DNA of 64,000 bases from Pontibacter aydingkolensis (GTDB taxonomy: Bacteria > Bacteroidota > Bacteroidia > Cytophagales > Hymenobacteraceae), in NCBI RefSeq assembly GCF_019443125.1, contig NZ_JAHYXK010000002.1:186001-250000 (forward strand), written 5' to 3'. A model generated the notes under the pieces. That model made no database searches. It saw only the letters and a list, made by a program, of their open reading frames with translations, and was not told the DNA's origin. Shown here piece by piece: positions 45,719-54,659 of the stretch (position 1 is its first letter; each line of letters starts with the position of its first letter). Position numbers and translations under genes: made by a program.

Positions 45719-46276
45719 TTAATCGATTTTCTCTTTCAGGCGCTGGGCTGCATCGGTGTGCTGGCGCAATACAGGTAGCTGCCTGGATGCATATTGTTTT
45801 ACCTCCATGCTAGTGCCGTTCTCAGCTATATCATCATACCGCTTCAGCAAGTCTTCGTGCTGGTCAAGCATAGTCCGGATAAACTCTACATCAAACGAAA
45901 TACCTTCCTTTTCCATCAATTCATCAAATGTTTTTTGGTCAGCGTTGCCAAGCGTCTGAGGGAGTACGATGTTTGTCTGCCAGGCCACATCTTCCAATTC
46001 GTTGTTCATCTGACGGTGTGTGTTCTCTGCACGCTGGGCAAAGTTCTTAACTTCCGGACTTACTCCCCGGTTTATAGCAGCATCGCTAAGCTGTACCAAT
46101 AACATGTTCGCACTGGCAGCCTCAGCGGCAAAAAGGGCATCATTTTCCATGTTCTCTATGCCGGCAGCCTCAAACTGCTGCATGCTTTGCTCTTTTGCCA
46201 GCTCTATACTATCATCAGAGTTGCAGCTTGCCAATAACAGGCATAGCAAGAAGCTAAAAGCTAAATATCTTTTCAT
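45719..46276 (-). CDS. DUF4142 lipoprotein, copy A
   Basis: 185 aa from ATG 46276; the frame opens at 46321 but only this start gives the lipoprotein signal peptide (ending LLASC). The DUF4142 domain is a ferritin-like helical bundle: AAEAASANMLLVQLSDAAINRG, NFAQRAENTHRQMNNEL, DVEFIRTMLDQHEDLLKRYDD, LRQHTDAAQRL. Function unknown. It lies downstream of a paralogue, separated by a hairpin. Confidence 0.87.
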   Translation of the reverse strand: MKRYLAFSFLLCLLLASCNSDDSIELAKEQSMQQFEAAGIENMENDALFAAEAASANMLLVQLSDAAINRGVSPEVKNFAQRAENTHRQMNNELEDVAWQTNIVLPQTLGNADQKTFDELMEKEGISFDVEFIRTMLDQHEDLLKRYDDIAENGTSMEVKQYASRQLPVLRQHTDAAQRLKEKID

Positions 46277-46292
46277 AATTAAGTGTTTAAAT

Positions 46293-46332
46293 AAAAAGCA
46301 TCTGTAAGTATAGATACTCACAGATGCTTTTT
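46293..46332 (-). terminator. Hairpin between the two DUF4142 genes
   Basis: Stem AAAAAGCATCTGT (46293-46305) with ACAGATGCTTTTT (46320-46332); the 14-base loop contains AAGTATA. It can end the upstream copy's transcript or limit read-through to copy A. Confidence 0.8.
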
Positions 46333-46360
46333 ATGTTTTACCTTAATGAATTGCTTAAGG

Positions 46361-46945
46361 TTACCGGTTCTTTTTATCAACCATATCTTTCACCTGCTTT
46401 GCTCGCTCATGGTGCTGCCGGAGCTTTGTAACAGTGTTGCTCGCAAATGTTTTTAACTGGGCATCTTCTAGGTTATTGGCAGCGTCTTCAAAAGCTTCTA
46501 TATCTTCTTCATGGTCGCTTACCATCAGGTCCATGTATGCTCTATCGAACTCTGCCCCTGTTTTGTTGCGCAGCTCTTTTACATGGTCCATATGATCCTG
46601 GCCCATACTGTCTGGAAGAGTAATGTTAAGTCTGGAAGCGTGTGACCTCAACTCCTGATTGACTTGCTCATGATCTTTTACCATCATGCTCCCAAAATCT
46701 TTTACCTCCTTCATCTGACCTTTCTGCTGTGCTAACTTACCTAGCTCAACCTCCATCATCCCTCCAGAGGCAGCCTTAGTCATAAAGTCAGACATGTGGG
46801 TCATCTGATCCTCCATTTCGGTGTCTTCGGCCATTTGCTCGTTTGTTTCCTGAGCTTCTTCCACAGCACCCTGCTCTTGGTTGCATGATGACATTCCAAA
46901 CAAAAAGGCTGCTACCAGAATACCTGTTGATGCAATTTTTTTCAT
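46361..46945 (-). CDS. DUF4142 lipoprotein, copy B
   Basis: 194 aa. Lipoprotein signal ending MSSC, an acidic Gln/Glu linker, then the DUF4142 helical bundle with methionine-rich helices (MTHMSDFMTKAASGGMMEVEL), DFGSMMVKDHEQVNQELRSH, DRAYMDLMVSDHEEDIEAF and LRQHHERAKQ. The paired Met and His residues could bind a metal, but this is a guess. It is upstream of copy A in the same orientation. Confidence 0.87.
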   Translation of the reverse strand: MKKIASTGILVAAFLFGMSSCNQEQGAVEEAQETNEQMAEDTEMEDQMTHMSDFMTKAASGGMMEVELGKLAQQKGQMKEVKDFGSMMVKDHEQVNQELRSHASRLNITLPDSMGQDHMDHVKELRNKTGAEFDRAYMDLMVSDHEEDIEAFEDAANNLEDAQLKTFASNTVTKLRQHHERAKQVKDMVDKKNR

Positions 46946-47048
46946 AATTTTAGATGTTTTCTTTTACACAATTAGAACTAAAATAATTTGAGTATACGCC
47001 CTATAATTGTCTGAGTTATCAAATACAGTCTACAATTAATTCTTACCC

Positions 47049-47056
47049 TATTTTTG
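47049..47056 (+). promoter_or_regulatory. Possible -7 box of the outer-membrane protein gene
   Basis: TATTTTTG matches TAnnTTTG, 105 bases before the ATG at 47162. No -33 element is evident. Confidence 0.35.
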
Positions 47057-47161
47057 ATCTTTAACCCTGCATAGCACAAAACCAAACAGAAACCATAAAC
47101 CAGTCGTAGGCAAATAGTTACATCTCTTTATCTGTCATTTTCCCGTTAAAAAATCCTCCTT

Positions 47162-47860
47162 ATGAAGTATATAAAACACCTTAGCTGGCTCGTATCATTT
47201 TTAGCCATCGCACTTGCTCCTTTAAGCGCTGCACAGGCTCAGCACGAAGACGTTATTGATTCTGAGGATAAGGTTCTAAACCCCGAGCATGACCGTATCA
47301 TCAAATTCAGGCCTCTTGATATAGACCAGGTCAGTTTTGCCTTTGAAAAATTAAGGTCTTCGAGGGTATCAAATGAGTTAGGCATTAGTTATATCTATAA
47401 CTCTACTTTTAAAGGCTCAGGGTTTTTGCCTGACGAGAAAAAGGTAAACGGACTGGGTGTGCGTATGAGCCAGCGCCATTATACATCCCAAAAGAAACAA
47501 TCTCCATTCGGGTTTTACCATGGCCCTGTGTTCGGGTACAGGTTACTGGTGTTTGAAAAGAATGTTTTCGGTGTGGAGGATCTGCCGCCTTCAGACCCTG
47601 ATTATCGTTTTGTAGGCAGGCTGTACCAAAACTCTTTAGACCTAAGTTACCAGTTAGGATGGCAGTTTCAGTTAGGCAGGCATTTTACGCTTGAGACAGG
47701 TGCAGGCTTAGGAGGACGCGTAAAGTATGCACGCGCTGTTGGTGCCGACGAATTGCTTACAGACAATATAATAGGCCATGCAGTGGTAGCCGAAAAAAAC
47801 TCTGCTATATTCCTGGTGCCGCTGCCGCAGTTTAACTTTTCTATCGGGTACTCTTATTAA
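47162..47860 (+). CDS. Probable outer-membrane beta-barrel protein
   Basis: 232 aa. Signal peptide (to AQAQ, about residue 27), then alternating strands with aromatic ends (GISYIYNSTF, GFYHGPVFGYRLLVF, LDLSYQLGWQFQLG) and a terminal strand ending in Tyr (FNFSIGYSY), as in small outer-membrane barrels. Similar in style to DUF3575-like proteins, but I cannot confirm this. Function unknown. Confidence 0.7.
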   Translation: MKYIKHLSWLVSFLAIALAPLSAAQAQHEDVIDSEDKVLNPEHDRIIKFRPLDIDQVSFAFEKLRSSRVSNELGISYIYNSTFKGSGFLPDEKKVNGLGVRMSQRHYTSQKKQSPFGFYHGPVFGYRLLVFEKNVFGVEDLPPSDPDYRFVGRLYQNSLDLSYQLGWQFQLGRHFTLETGAGLGGRVKYARAVGADELLTDNIIGHAVVAEKNSAIFLVPLPQFNFSIGYSY

Positions 47861-47945
47861 TATATACATTTTGTATATTATACTTCGTTAAAGATTTAAC
47901 ATTTACTTGTTAAGCTCATCTAAGCGCTACATAAAAGTATAACCC

Positions 47946-48770
47946 ATGAAAAATAACCTGTTATCTCTATTGATGTTGCTGCTGGGAAGCACGCTAACAT
48001 TTACAGCCTGCCAGCGCGAAGATGAGTCACAAGCCGCCATCGAAGCAGAGTCTGCGGAAGACAATGCACTTACAGAAGGAGAATTTACATCGGTTGATGC
48101 CTATGTGGAAGATGCTTCTGCAGCGGAGCCTTTACTGGCAGGAAACATGGCTCTTGCAGAGAGTTTACCTGCTTGCGCTACCTCTTCTTATAACAGAGAC
48201 ACCCGTACCCTTACCATCGATTTTGGCACCACCAACTGCACTTGCCGCGATGGCTTGAACCGACGCGGAAAAATAATAGCTGTGTTTGATGGAAAGTATG
48301 GAGAAGTAGGCTCTTCGGTAACTATCACCCCGCAAAACTATTTTGTAAACGATAACCAATTAACAGGCACCAAGGTTAAGACTTACCTGGGAAACAGAAA
48401 AATAAGCGTGGTGGTAACCGGTGCAAGTTTAACTACACCACGCGGAACAGCTACCTGGCAGGCAAACAGAATAATTGAAAAAATTGCCGGCTACGACACT
48501 CCGCGCATATCAGATGATGTGTGGCTGATTACCGGAGAAGCTTCTGGTGTAAACCGCAGAGGTGTGGCTTATACAGCTGTTATTGAGCAGCCGTTGAAGA
48601 AAGTACTTGCCCCTGGATGCGCCAGGAATTTTGTTGCCGGAGTGCTAACTATAACGAATGAGCGTGGCGGCATACTTTCCCTTAACTACGACCCGGTTGG
48701 TGGAGAGCCCTGCGACAAGATTGCCGAAGTAACTGTAAACGGCAGAAAAAAGATCATACAGCTACGCTAG
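47946..48770 (+). CDS. Lipoprotein of unknown function
   Basis: 274 aa. Lipoprotein signal peptide ending FTAC (Cys21), an acidic Glu/Ala-rich linker (about 24-65), then a beta-rich domain with Cys pairs (LPACATS, TNCTCRDG, PGCARN, EPCDK). Features such as TLTIDFGTTNCTCRDGLNRR and LTITNERGGILSLNYDP recur in Bacteroidota lipoproteins of unknown role. It follows the outer-membrane protein gene by 85 bases and ends at a strong terminator. Confidence 0.75.
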   Translation: MKNNLLSLLMLLLGSTLTFTACQREDESQAAIEAESAEDNALTEGEFTSVDAYVEDASAAEPLLAGNMALAESLPACATSSYNRDTRTLTIDFGTTNCTCRDGLNRRGKIIAVFDGKYGEVGSSVTITPQNYFVNDNQLTGTKVKTYLGNRKISVVVTGASLTTPRGTATWQANRIIEKIAGYDTPRISDDVWLITGEASGVNRRGVAYTAVIEQPLKKVLAPGCARNFVAGVLTITNERGGILSLNYDPVGGEPCDKIAEVTVNGRKKIIQLR

Positions 48771-48780
48771 TACAATCTTT

Positions 48781-48829
48781 AAATGCAAAAGCCGGCTATA
48801 GCATACATCTATAGCCGGCTTTTGCATTT
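48781..48829. terminator. Bidirectional terminator with perfect 20-bp stem
   Basis: 48781-48800 is fully complementary to 48810-48829, with a 9-base loop. It lies between convergent genes. Confidence 0.93.
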
Positions 48830-48846
48830 TTATAGCTATAACGCAC

Positions 48847-49566
48847 TTACTTATTCGCTTTACTCAACACACTGTAAGACATTAGCTTACCATTGCGATA
48901 AGTCTCTGAGCGCACCATGCCAATGCCAGGCACATAGTACTCTACTGTTTGCACACGCATGCCTGGCATTTTCATACCCATGGCCCGGTTCTCCATTTCA
49001 GTATTCTGGCTTATCTTAAAGCTGTTGTATGTTCCGGCAGGCACTTTTATACTTTCCTTGCCCTCTACTGTGCGGTCCATTATCTTCATGGTCATGGTAC
49101 TCATGTTCTGGCCACTGCTTTTATCCTTTACGGTTACCGTCATGGTACCGTCTTCCAGTTTCTGGCCTGCCTGCAAGTTGCCAGGGTAAAGCATCTTGTT
49201 GCCCTCCATACTTACTTCCATGTTTTTGTATGCCTCCATCATGTCCGGGTTCATCATAGAGCGCATATCCATCGAAATAGCACCGCCATCGCACCCAACC
49301 GTAAACTCGCCCTCCGAGCTTAGCTTTTCCTTTTTATCGTATACTTTGGTTTCGATGGTAGCCTCCAGCTTTCCATTATTCCGGTTCACATTCTTGACAT
49401 GGTAGGTAGCCCGGCTCTCAAGTTTGTCTTTGCTGTTGTAGGTTAGTATCTCGTAAGTGGCGTTATTGTTAAGTAACATGTAGTCGTTGCAGTTTTGTGC
49501 CCTAACAGGGTTAACGACTGCAATGGCAACAATCAGCAGGAACCAGATGTAAATTTCTCTTTTCAT
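48847..49566 (-). CDS. Secreted DUF3108/TapB-like protein
   Basis: 239 aa. Signal peptide (to VRAQ, about 24), then a beta-rich domain with a Met-rich middle (ISMDMRSMMNPDMMEAYKNM). The pattern TYEILTYNSKDKLESRATYHV...PAGTYNSFKISQ...EYYVPGIGMVRSETY is that of the DUF3108/TapB-like lipid-binding-type proteins. Function not established. Transcribed alone, convergent with the preceding lipoprotein. Confidence 0.75.
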   Translation of the reverse strand: MKREIYIWFLLIVAIAVVNPVRAQNCNDYMLLNNNATYEILTYNSKDKLESRATYHVKNVNRNNGKLEATIETKVYDKKEKLSSEGEFTVGCDGGAISMDMRSMMNPDMMEAYKNMEVSMEGNKMLYPGNLQAGQKLEDGTMTVTVKDKSSGQNMSTMTMKIMDRTVEGKESIKVPAGTYNSFKISQNTEMENRAMGMKMPGMRVQTVEYYVPGIGMVRSETYRNGKLMSYSVLSKANK

Positions 49567-49709
49567 AGTAAGTTATTTAAGTGGTTATCAGAATGTTAAG
49601 GCTTATATAAATATATGCAATAGCATTCTATTAAGCACATAAACCACTCACTTACAGAGTATAATAACTATAAATTTTAGTATAGCATGGATAAAACTTA
49701 GCATAAAAA

Positions 49710-49731
49710 AAGCCAGCACGGTGGCTGGCTT
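49710..49731 (-). terminator. Terminator of the enoyl-CoA hydratase gene
   Basis: AAGCCAGC (49710-49717) with GCTGGCTT (49724-49731), with a run of T on the minus strand beyond it. Confidence 0.75.
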
Positions 49732-49753
49732 CCTTACAGTATAGCTTTTATAC

Positions 49754-50536
49754 TTATACGCCCTTAAATTGAGGTCTGCGTTTTTCATTGAAAGCAGTAA
49801 CACCTTCTTTGTAGTCATCGGAGTTACCGGCAATTTTCTGGCAGTGGGCTTCGTAGTCCAGCATTTCGTCCAAGGTAGAGCTAAAAGACTTGTTCAGCAT
49901 CTTCTTCATCAGGCCAATTGCTTTGGTAGGCCCGGCAGCGTAACGTGCAGCCAGTTCAGCTACAGCTGCATCCAACTCCTCCGGGGCTACCACTTTATTT
50001 ACCATGCCCAGTTGCAGCGCCTCCTCGGCTGTTACTTTAGAGCCTAGCGTACTTAGCTCAAAAGCTTTTAGAGAGCCCACCACGCGCGGCAAAAAGAAAG
50101 AAGATCCTGAATCCAGCACCAATCCAACGTTCACGAATACCTCTATCATACTTGCAGCGGTTGATGCTACTACCAGATCACAGGCCAGGGCAAGTGAACA
50201 GCCGGCGCCGGCAGCCACACCGTTTAACTTGCAGATAATTGGTTTTGGCAGGTTACGCATGGCACGTATAATAGGGTTATAGCGCTTCTCCAACGATTCT
50301 GATAAATCGCGCTTGCTGGCACTGGCAATAGCCTTAAGGTCCTGCCCGGAGCAGAACGCTTTTCCTGCACCCGTTAACACCACCACACGCACCTGCTCGT
50401 CACGGGCTACCTGTTTCAGGGCATCCTGCAGGTCGTAACTCTGCTGGTCGTTAAAGGCGTTAAAAACATCCGGCCTGTTTAGGGTAATGGTGGCTACCCC
50501 CTCTTGTACTTCATATAGTAAACACTCGTAAGTCAT
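49754..50536 (-). CDS. Enoyl-CoA hydratase/isomerase family protein (PaaG-like)
   Basis: 260 aa, usual crotonase length. Oxyanion-hole segments are AFCSGQDLKAIA and NGVAAGAGCSLALACDL. At the second catalytic position it has Asp (VGLVLDSGSSFFLPR) rather than the Glu of hydratases, which fits PaaG, the ring-1,2-epoxyphenylacetyl-CoA isomerase; a similar isomerase role is likely. No other phenylacetate genes are here, so substrate is uncertain. Confidence 0.87.
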   Translation of the reverse strand: MTYECLLYEVQEGVATITLNRPDVFNAFNDQQSYDLQDALKQVARDEQVRVVVLTGAGKAFCSGQDLKAIASASKRDLSESLEKRYNPIIRAMRNLPKPIICKLNGVAAGAGCSLALACDLVVASTAASMIEVFVNVGLVLDSGSSFFLPRVVGSLKAFELSTLGSKVTAEEALQLGMVNKVVAPEELDAAVAELAARYAAGPTKAIGLMKKMLNKSFSSTLDEMLDYEAHCQKIAGNSDDYKEGVTAFNEKRRPQFKGV

Positions 50537-50561
50537 GTTTTTTTATTTTTTATAGATACTC

Positions 50562-50591
50562 AAAGTTACTAAATCAGATGCTTTTGACAAG
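50562..50591 (-). promoter_or_regulatory. Promoter of the PaaG-like gene
   Basis: On the minus strand TTG (50589-50591), 19 bases, then TAACTTTG (50562-50569), a full match to the Bacteroidota consensus; about 26 bases before the ATG. Confidence 0.55.
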
Positions 50592-50680
50592 CCACAGATT
50601 ATACTATACTGTGTATATACTTTGTTAATTTATTTTATAAATATTATAATTTATTTAATAAAAATTATTCTTCTACTTCT

Positions 50681-50688
50681 TATCTTTG
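50681..50688 (+). promoter_or_regulatory. Possible -7 box of the T9SS protein gene at 50774
   Basis: TATCTTTG matches TAnnTTTG, 85 bases before the ATG, in a very AT-rich stretch. No clear -33 TTG. Confidence 0.4.
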
Positions 50689-50773
50689 CCTTAACAAATA
50701 TCAGGTTTTTATCTGATAGTCAAGGCTATGCAATAGCTAAGATCGCTACCAAACCTATAAACTATATATTACT

Positions 50774-52168
50774 ATGAAAAAATGTTTTACACTTCTGCTG
50801 TTCGCAGCAGCATTTCTACTGTGCCCTATACTTCAGGCTCAAAAATTACCTCCCTCATTGGATAATCCTGTAATAAAGGCTGCGTTGGAACGCGCCCAAA
50901 ATCTATCTGCAACAGATAATGCCCGCATCTCAACAAACCAGACAATAAGGGTTGCCCAAACCGAAACGTATGCCACCTGGAGAGAAGATAACCAATGGGT
51001 AGATGAAGGTCGGATCAACTATACTTTTAACACTCGCGGACAGATAGAAACTGCCACTGAGATAGAGTTGCCTGCCAACGTAAACAGCACGCAGTACACC
51101 TATGTGTATAACAGCCAGGGTATACCAACAGAGCTCATCAGTAAAGAGTGGGTTAACAGTGCATGGGTTAACGCAGGCAGATTGACCATTGAGTTTGAGG
51201 ATAACTTGTTAAAAAGCTTTGGCATGTATGTATGGAGCAACAATATTTGGGTATTGATGCTGGGAGAAAGAAGCACTTTTACAAAATTAAACGGACGCGT
51301 TACTGAAACAGTGGCTGAAGTTTACTCTGCGATACCAGGGGCAGAAACTAACGGCTGGGAGCTATCTGAGCGTATAGCATACAGCTATACCGGCAGCGAC
51401 AACAGACCCACTGGCATTATTACATACTCGAGACAAGGCACCAATTGGGTTGAGCAGGAGAAAGAAACTGCTATCACATATGTTGGCAGCACTTACGAGC
51501 GAAGTAGTTATTTCTTAGAAGAATACGATAGAGTGAATAGTGTATGGAACAAGTATAAGTATGAATACCAGTACAGCCAGGACGCAGCTGCCCAAACGCG
51601 TACTATAGTAGAAACGGAATATAACGTAGAAGGCACTACAACTACTCCTAATCTGCGCACAACTACAACAGACTTAACATCCGGCGAACCCTATGTATCA
51701 AACACGACAGTGAGAACACTTATAGAGACCTACGAAGGCCAAACCAATAGCTGGGTGCGCGATACTGAAGCAAAGGCCACTGTTACCAGAGACAGTAGCG
51801 GCGATATTACACAGATAATCTTCCAGGAATATTCTGACAGTGAAGAAGCCTTTGTTAACACGGAGCGTTTCGTTTACTCTAACTTTACTACCATCACCGT
51901 AACCAGCGCTGTCAATGATATGCTTGCAAAGGCAACTGAAGTATACCCTAACCCGGTGCAAAACAGCCTGCGTATTTCTCTGGATGCTGCTAAGGTTCGC
52001 AACGCCAACCTGAATATCTACAGCCTTACCGGTCAGAAAGTATTTGAGCAGCATAGCTTAAATGCTACAACAATAATAGATGTAAGCAAGTTACCTGCCG
52101 GTGTTTACATGGTGCGCATCACCGACGATAATAATGCCAACGTTACCAGAAGAATTGTGAAGCAATAG
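50774..52168 (+). CDS. T9SS type A sorting-domain protein, unknown function
   Basis: 464 aa. Signal peptide (to about 22, LQAQ), then repeated beta units with paired Trp (TWREDNQWVDEGRINYTF; EWVNSAWVNAGRLTIEF; YVWSNNIWVLMLGER; GTNWVEQEKETAITY), each about 45-50 residues. The C-terminal domain begins VYPNPVQNSLRIS and ends RRIVKQ, the type A sorting signal for the type IX system. The repeats probably form an elongated surface or secreted structure. Ligand unknown. Confidence 0.85.
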   Translation: MKKCFTLLLFAAAFLLCPILQAQKLPPSLDNPVIKAALERAQNLSATDNARISTNQTIRVAQTETYATWREDNQWVDEGRINYTFNTRGQIETATEIELPANVNSTQYTYVYNSQGIPTELISKEWVNSAWVNAGRLTIEFEDNLLKSFGMYVWSNNIWVLMLGERSTFTKLNGRVTETVAEVYSAIPGAETNGWELSERIAYSYTGSDNRPTGIITYSRQGTNWVEQEKETAITYVGSTYERSSYFLEEYDRVNSVWNKYKYEYQYSQDAAAQTRTIVETEYNVEGTTTTPNLRTTTTDLTSGEPYVSNTTVRTLIETYEGQTNSWVRDTEAKATVTRDSSGDITQIIFQEYSDSEEAFVNTERFVYSNFTTITVTSAVNDMLAKATEVYPNPVQNSLRISLDAAKVRNANLNIYSLTGQKVFEQHSLNATTIIDVSKLPAGVYMVRITDDNNANVTRRIVKQ

Positions 52169-52186
52169 CAGCTGAAGTTTATACTT

Positions 52187-52228
52187 AAAAGCATAAGACG
52201 CTCTACAACAAGGGCGCCTTATGCTTTT
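52187..52228. terminator. Terminator between the T9SS protein and PAP2 genes
   Basis: AAAAGCATAAGACGC pairs with GGCGCCTTATGCTTTT, with a small bulge (52187-52201 with 52213-52228). It lies between convergent genes and touches the PAP2 stop at 52227. Confidence 0.8.
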
Positions 52229-52838
52229 AATAAGCTATAACGATCGTGAGTAAAAACCCTGCCCCATACCCTGTATAAACCTGTGCCGGTGTATGCGCAT
52301 GCAAGGCCAGCCTGGCTGATAGCACAGCCCCGCTAAGTATAATAACTACGATAATAGCCATGGTAATAGAGCCATCGGGCATCAAGCGGTTAAGCACCAG
52401 CAGCAACCCCAAGGCTCCACCCATGCCCACGCTATGAGCACTTACCTTCCAGAACAGCGACACAAAGTATGTCAGAAAAACAGAAACCGCTATCAGGCCC
52501 ATTATAAAAAAGAAGACTTCATCCAGTGCAGATACTTTATACAACAGGTAAGCGGTTAAAGTATAGCAAACGCCTGTAAACAGCAAAGGCAAACCACGCT
52601 GCTCCCGTTTGCTCATCTCCAGCGAGTCGAGCTGGCCGGTTCGCACCATTGTATAAGCCCCTAGCCCTGGTATTACAAACGTAGACAAAACCACCATGCA
52701 TAATACTACCCAGCGGCTCTCTAACGGCAGTGTAAGCATGGAAGCCGGCATGTAGTAAAGTATAAACGCAAAAAGGTAGGTGGGCAGCAGCAGCGGATGG
52801 AAAACAACAGACAGCGCCTGCGCCAGGGAACGGTTCAC
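52227..52838 (-). CDS. PAP2-superfamily membrane phosphatase
   Basis: 203 aa with six membrane helices. Phosphatase motifs are recognisable but altered: KREQRGLPL near motif 1, SAHSVGMGGALG for motif 2 (SGH region) and SARLALHAHTPAQVYTGYGAG for motif 3, with Gln where the catalytic Asp is usual. Members hydrolyse lipid phosphates such as undecaprenyl diphosphate; activity of this variant is uncertain. Confidence 0.83.
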   Translation of the reverse strand: MNRSLAQALSVVFHPLLLPTYLFAFILYYMPASMLTLPLESRWVVLCMVVLSTFVIPGLGAYTMVRTGQLDSLEMSKREQRGLPLLFTGVCYTLTAYLLYKVSALDEVFFFIMGLIAVSVFLTYFVSLFWKVSAHSVGMGGALGLLLVLNRLMPDGSITMAIIVVIILSGAVLSARLALHAHTPAQVYTGYGAGFLLTIVIAY

Positions 52839-52897
52839 TTATAGTTAGAGAGTTAGAGAGTGAAAAAGGTAAAAAGTTAGAAAGGGCTTAATTATTA

Positions 52898-52942
52898 AAC
52901 AATCAATAATTTAACAATCAATAATTTAACAATCAACAATTA
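52898..52942. repeat. 15-bp tandem repeat, about three copies
   Basis: Unit AACAATCAATAATTT at 52898-52912 and 52913-52927, then a degenerate third at 52928-52942, just past the rpoN stop. Slippage-prone, AT-rich. Confidence 0.75.
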
Positions 52943-52944
52943 TA

Positions 52945-54384
52945 TTAAAGTTCTTTACGGAGGCGGGCAACCGGTATGTTTAGCTGCTCTCTATACTTAG
53001 CTACGGTGCGGCGGGCAATGTTGTAGCCTTTGTCGTTCAGCATTTTCTCTATTTTCTCGTCAGAGAGCGGCTTGCGTTTGCTTTCGCTATCGATGATCTC
53101 TTTAAGAATATGCTTTACCTCGCGGCTGCTGGCGTCTTCGCCAGAATCTGTGGCGATACCCTCTGAAAAGAAATATTTAAGCGGATAAATACCGAACTCT
53201 GTTTGCACGGCTTTGCTGTTGGCCACGCGGCTTACGGTACTAATGTCCATACCGATCTCTTCGGCAATGTCTTTCAGGATCATCGGGCGCAACATACTTT
53301 CGTCGCCTTCCAGAAAGAAGTCGTGCTGGTATTTTATGATGGCCTCCATGGTGCGCAGCAGCGTATTCTGGCGCTGGCGAATGGCATCTATAAACCACTT
53401 GGCCGCATCCAGCTTCTGTTTCACAAAAGTTACTGTCTCTTTCAGCTTCTTGTCTTTTTTATCCGACTTGTCATAGGCATCGAACATATCGGCATAAGAA
53501 CGGCTAATGCGCAGGTCAGGGGCATTGCGTGCATTCAGCGACAGCTCTAGTTCCCCGTTGTTGTTGTTAAGTATAAAATCCGGGATGATGTACTGCACGC
53601 GCGTCATACTGGCCCCTGCTCCACCCGGTTTTGGGTTTAGCCTGATGATCAGGTCAACGGCTTGCTTCAGCTCATCTTCCGAAATATTAAACTTGCTCTG
53701 GATTTTAGAGTAATGCTTTTTGCTGAACTCTTCAAACGTTTCGCGGATAATGCGCTCGGCAAGCACTGTGGTTTCGTCCTGCTCGCGGCGCTCGAGTTGC
53801 AGCAACAGGCATTCTGGCAGGTCGCGCGCAGCAATACCGGCCGGGTCAAAAGTCTGGATCAGGTGCAACACCTGCTCAATCTCTTCTTCGGTGGTTTCGA
53901 TGTTTTGCGAAAAAGCAAGGTCGTTGGCAATAGAGCTAAGCTCCCGGCGAATGTAGCCATCATGATCTATACTTCCGATCAGCTGCATTCCTATGCTATA
54001 CTGTTTATCGTCCAGGCTCAAAAAGCCCAGTTGGTCCATCAGCGAGTCAGTCAGCGTAGACGACATGGCAATCGGCATTTCACGGTCATCGTCGTCATCG
54101 CCGCCGCGGTCTCCCTGCATCTTGTAGCCGCTTATCTCATCGTCGTTCAGGTAGTCGTTTATGTCAAGGTCTTCGTCCTTGTTATAGTCGTCTTCGTACT
54201 CGTCGGTATCGCTGTATTCGTCTGCCGTTTCTTCGCGGCCTTCTTCCAGGGCAGGGTTTATTTCCAATTCTTCTTTAATGCGCATCTCCAGCTCAGCAGT
54301 AGGTATCTGCAGCAGCTTGATAAATTGTATCTGCTGCGGCGATAACTTCTGAGATAAAAGCTGTCTTAAATCGAGTCGCTGCAT
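52945..54384 (-). CDS. rpoN: RNA polymerase sigma-54 factor
   Basis: 479 aa. Region I (RLDLRQLLSQKLSPQQIQFIKLLQIP) is the activator-contact region; a very acidic region II (about 50-105) follows; the core-binding part and the helix-turn-helix (ISTVSRVANSKAVQTEFGIYP) precede the RpoN box near the C-terminus (ARRTVAKYREQLNI). It directs transcription from -24/-12 promoters with enhancer-binding activators, none of which is in the window. A good consensus promoter is upstream. Confidence 0.95.
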   Translation of the reverse strand: MQRLDLRQLLSQKLSPQQIQFIKLLQIPTAELEMRIKEELEINPALEEGREETADEYSDTDEYEDDYNKDEDLDINDYLNDDEISGYKMQGDRGGDDDDDREMPIAMSSTLTDSLMDQLGFLSLDDKQYSIGMQLIGSIDHDGYIRRELSSIANDLAFSQNIETTEEEIEQVLHLIQTFDPAGIAARDLPECLLLQLERREQDETTVLAERIIRETFEEFSKKHYSKIQSKFNISEDELKQAVDLIIRLNPKPGGAGASMTRVQYIIPDFILNNNNGELELSLNARNAPDLRISRSYADMFDAYDKSDKKDKKLKETVTFVKQKLDAAKWFIDAIRQRQNTLLRTMEAIIKYQHDFFLEGDESMLRPMILKDIAEEIGMDISTVSRVANSKAVQTEFGIYPLKYFFSEGIATDSGEDASSREVKHILKEIIDSESKRKPLSDEKIEKMLNDKGYNIARRTVAKYREQLNIPVARLRKEL

Positions 54385-54423
54385 AATTTTAGAAGAATAA
54401 TTTAATGCGGGTTAGTGCACCTT

Positions 54424-54456
54424 CAAATTTAGGATAATTTTACTCTCATTTACAAA
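54424..54456 (-). promoter_or_regulatory. Promoter of rpoN
   Basis: On the minus strand TTTG (54453-54456), 21 bases, then TAAATTTG (54424-54431), a full consensus match, 40 bases before the ATG. Confidence 0.6.
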
Positions 54457-54659
54457 AAAGGTTAAAATATCGTTACTTTGAGGGATTTTATAAAAAACGC
54501 TGAAATCAAAAGCTTAGGTATGATCCAAAGTATAAACTGATAGCCTGGCTCCTGTTACTGTTTACAATACAGACATCCATGGTTTTACATGTAATTGATT
54601 GTAAGTTTATACTTTAAAAGATATTTTATGCCTTTGATACAGGCAATTAACCATTATAC

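Noticed and set aside
53662..54345. 227-codon plus-strand frame
   Set aside because: Antisense to rpoN; its Val/Phe-rich character is the mirror of the acidic region II codons.
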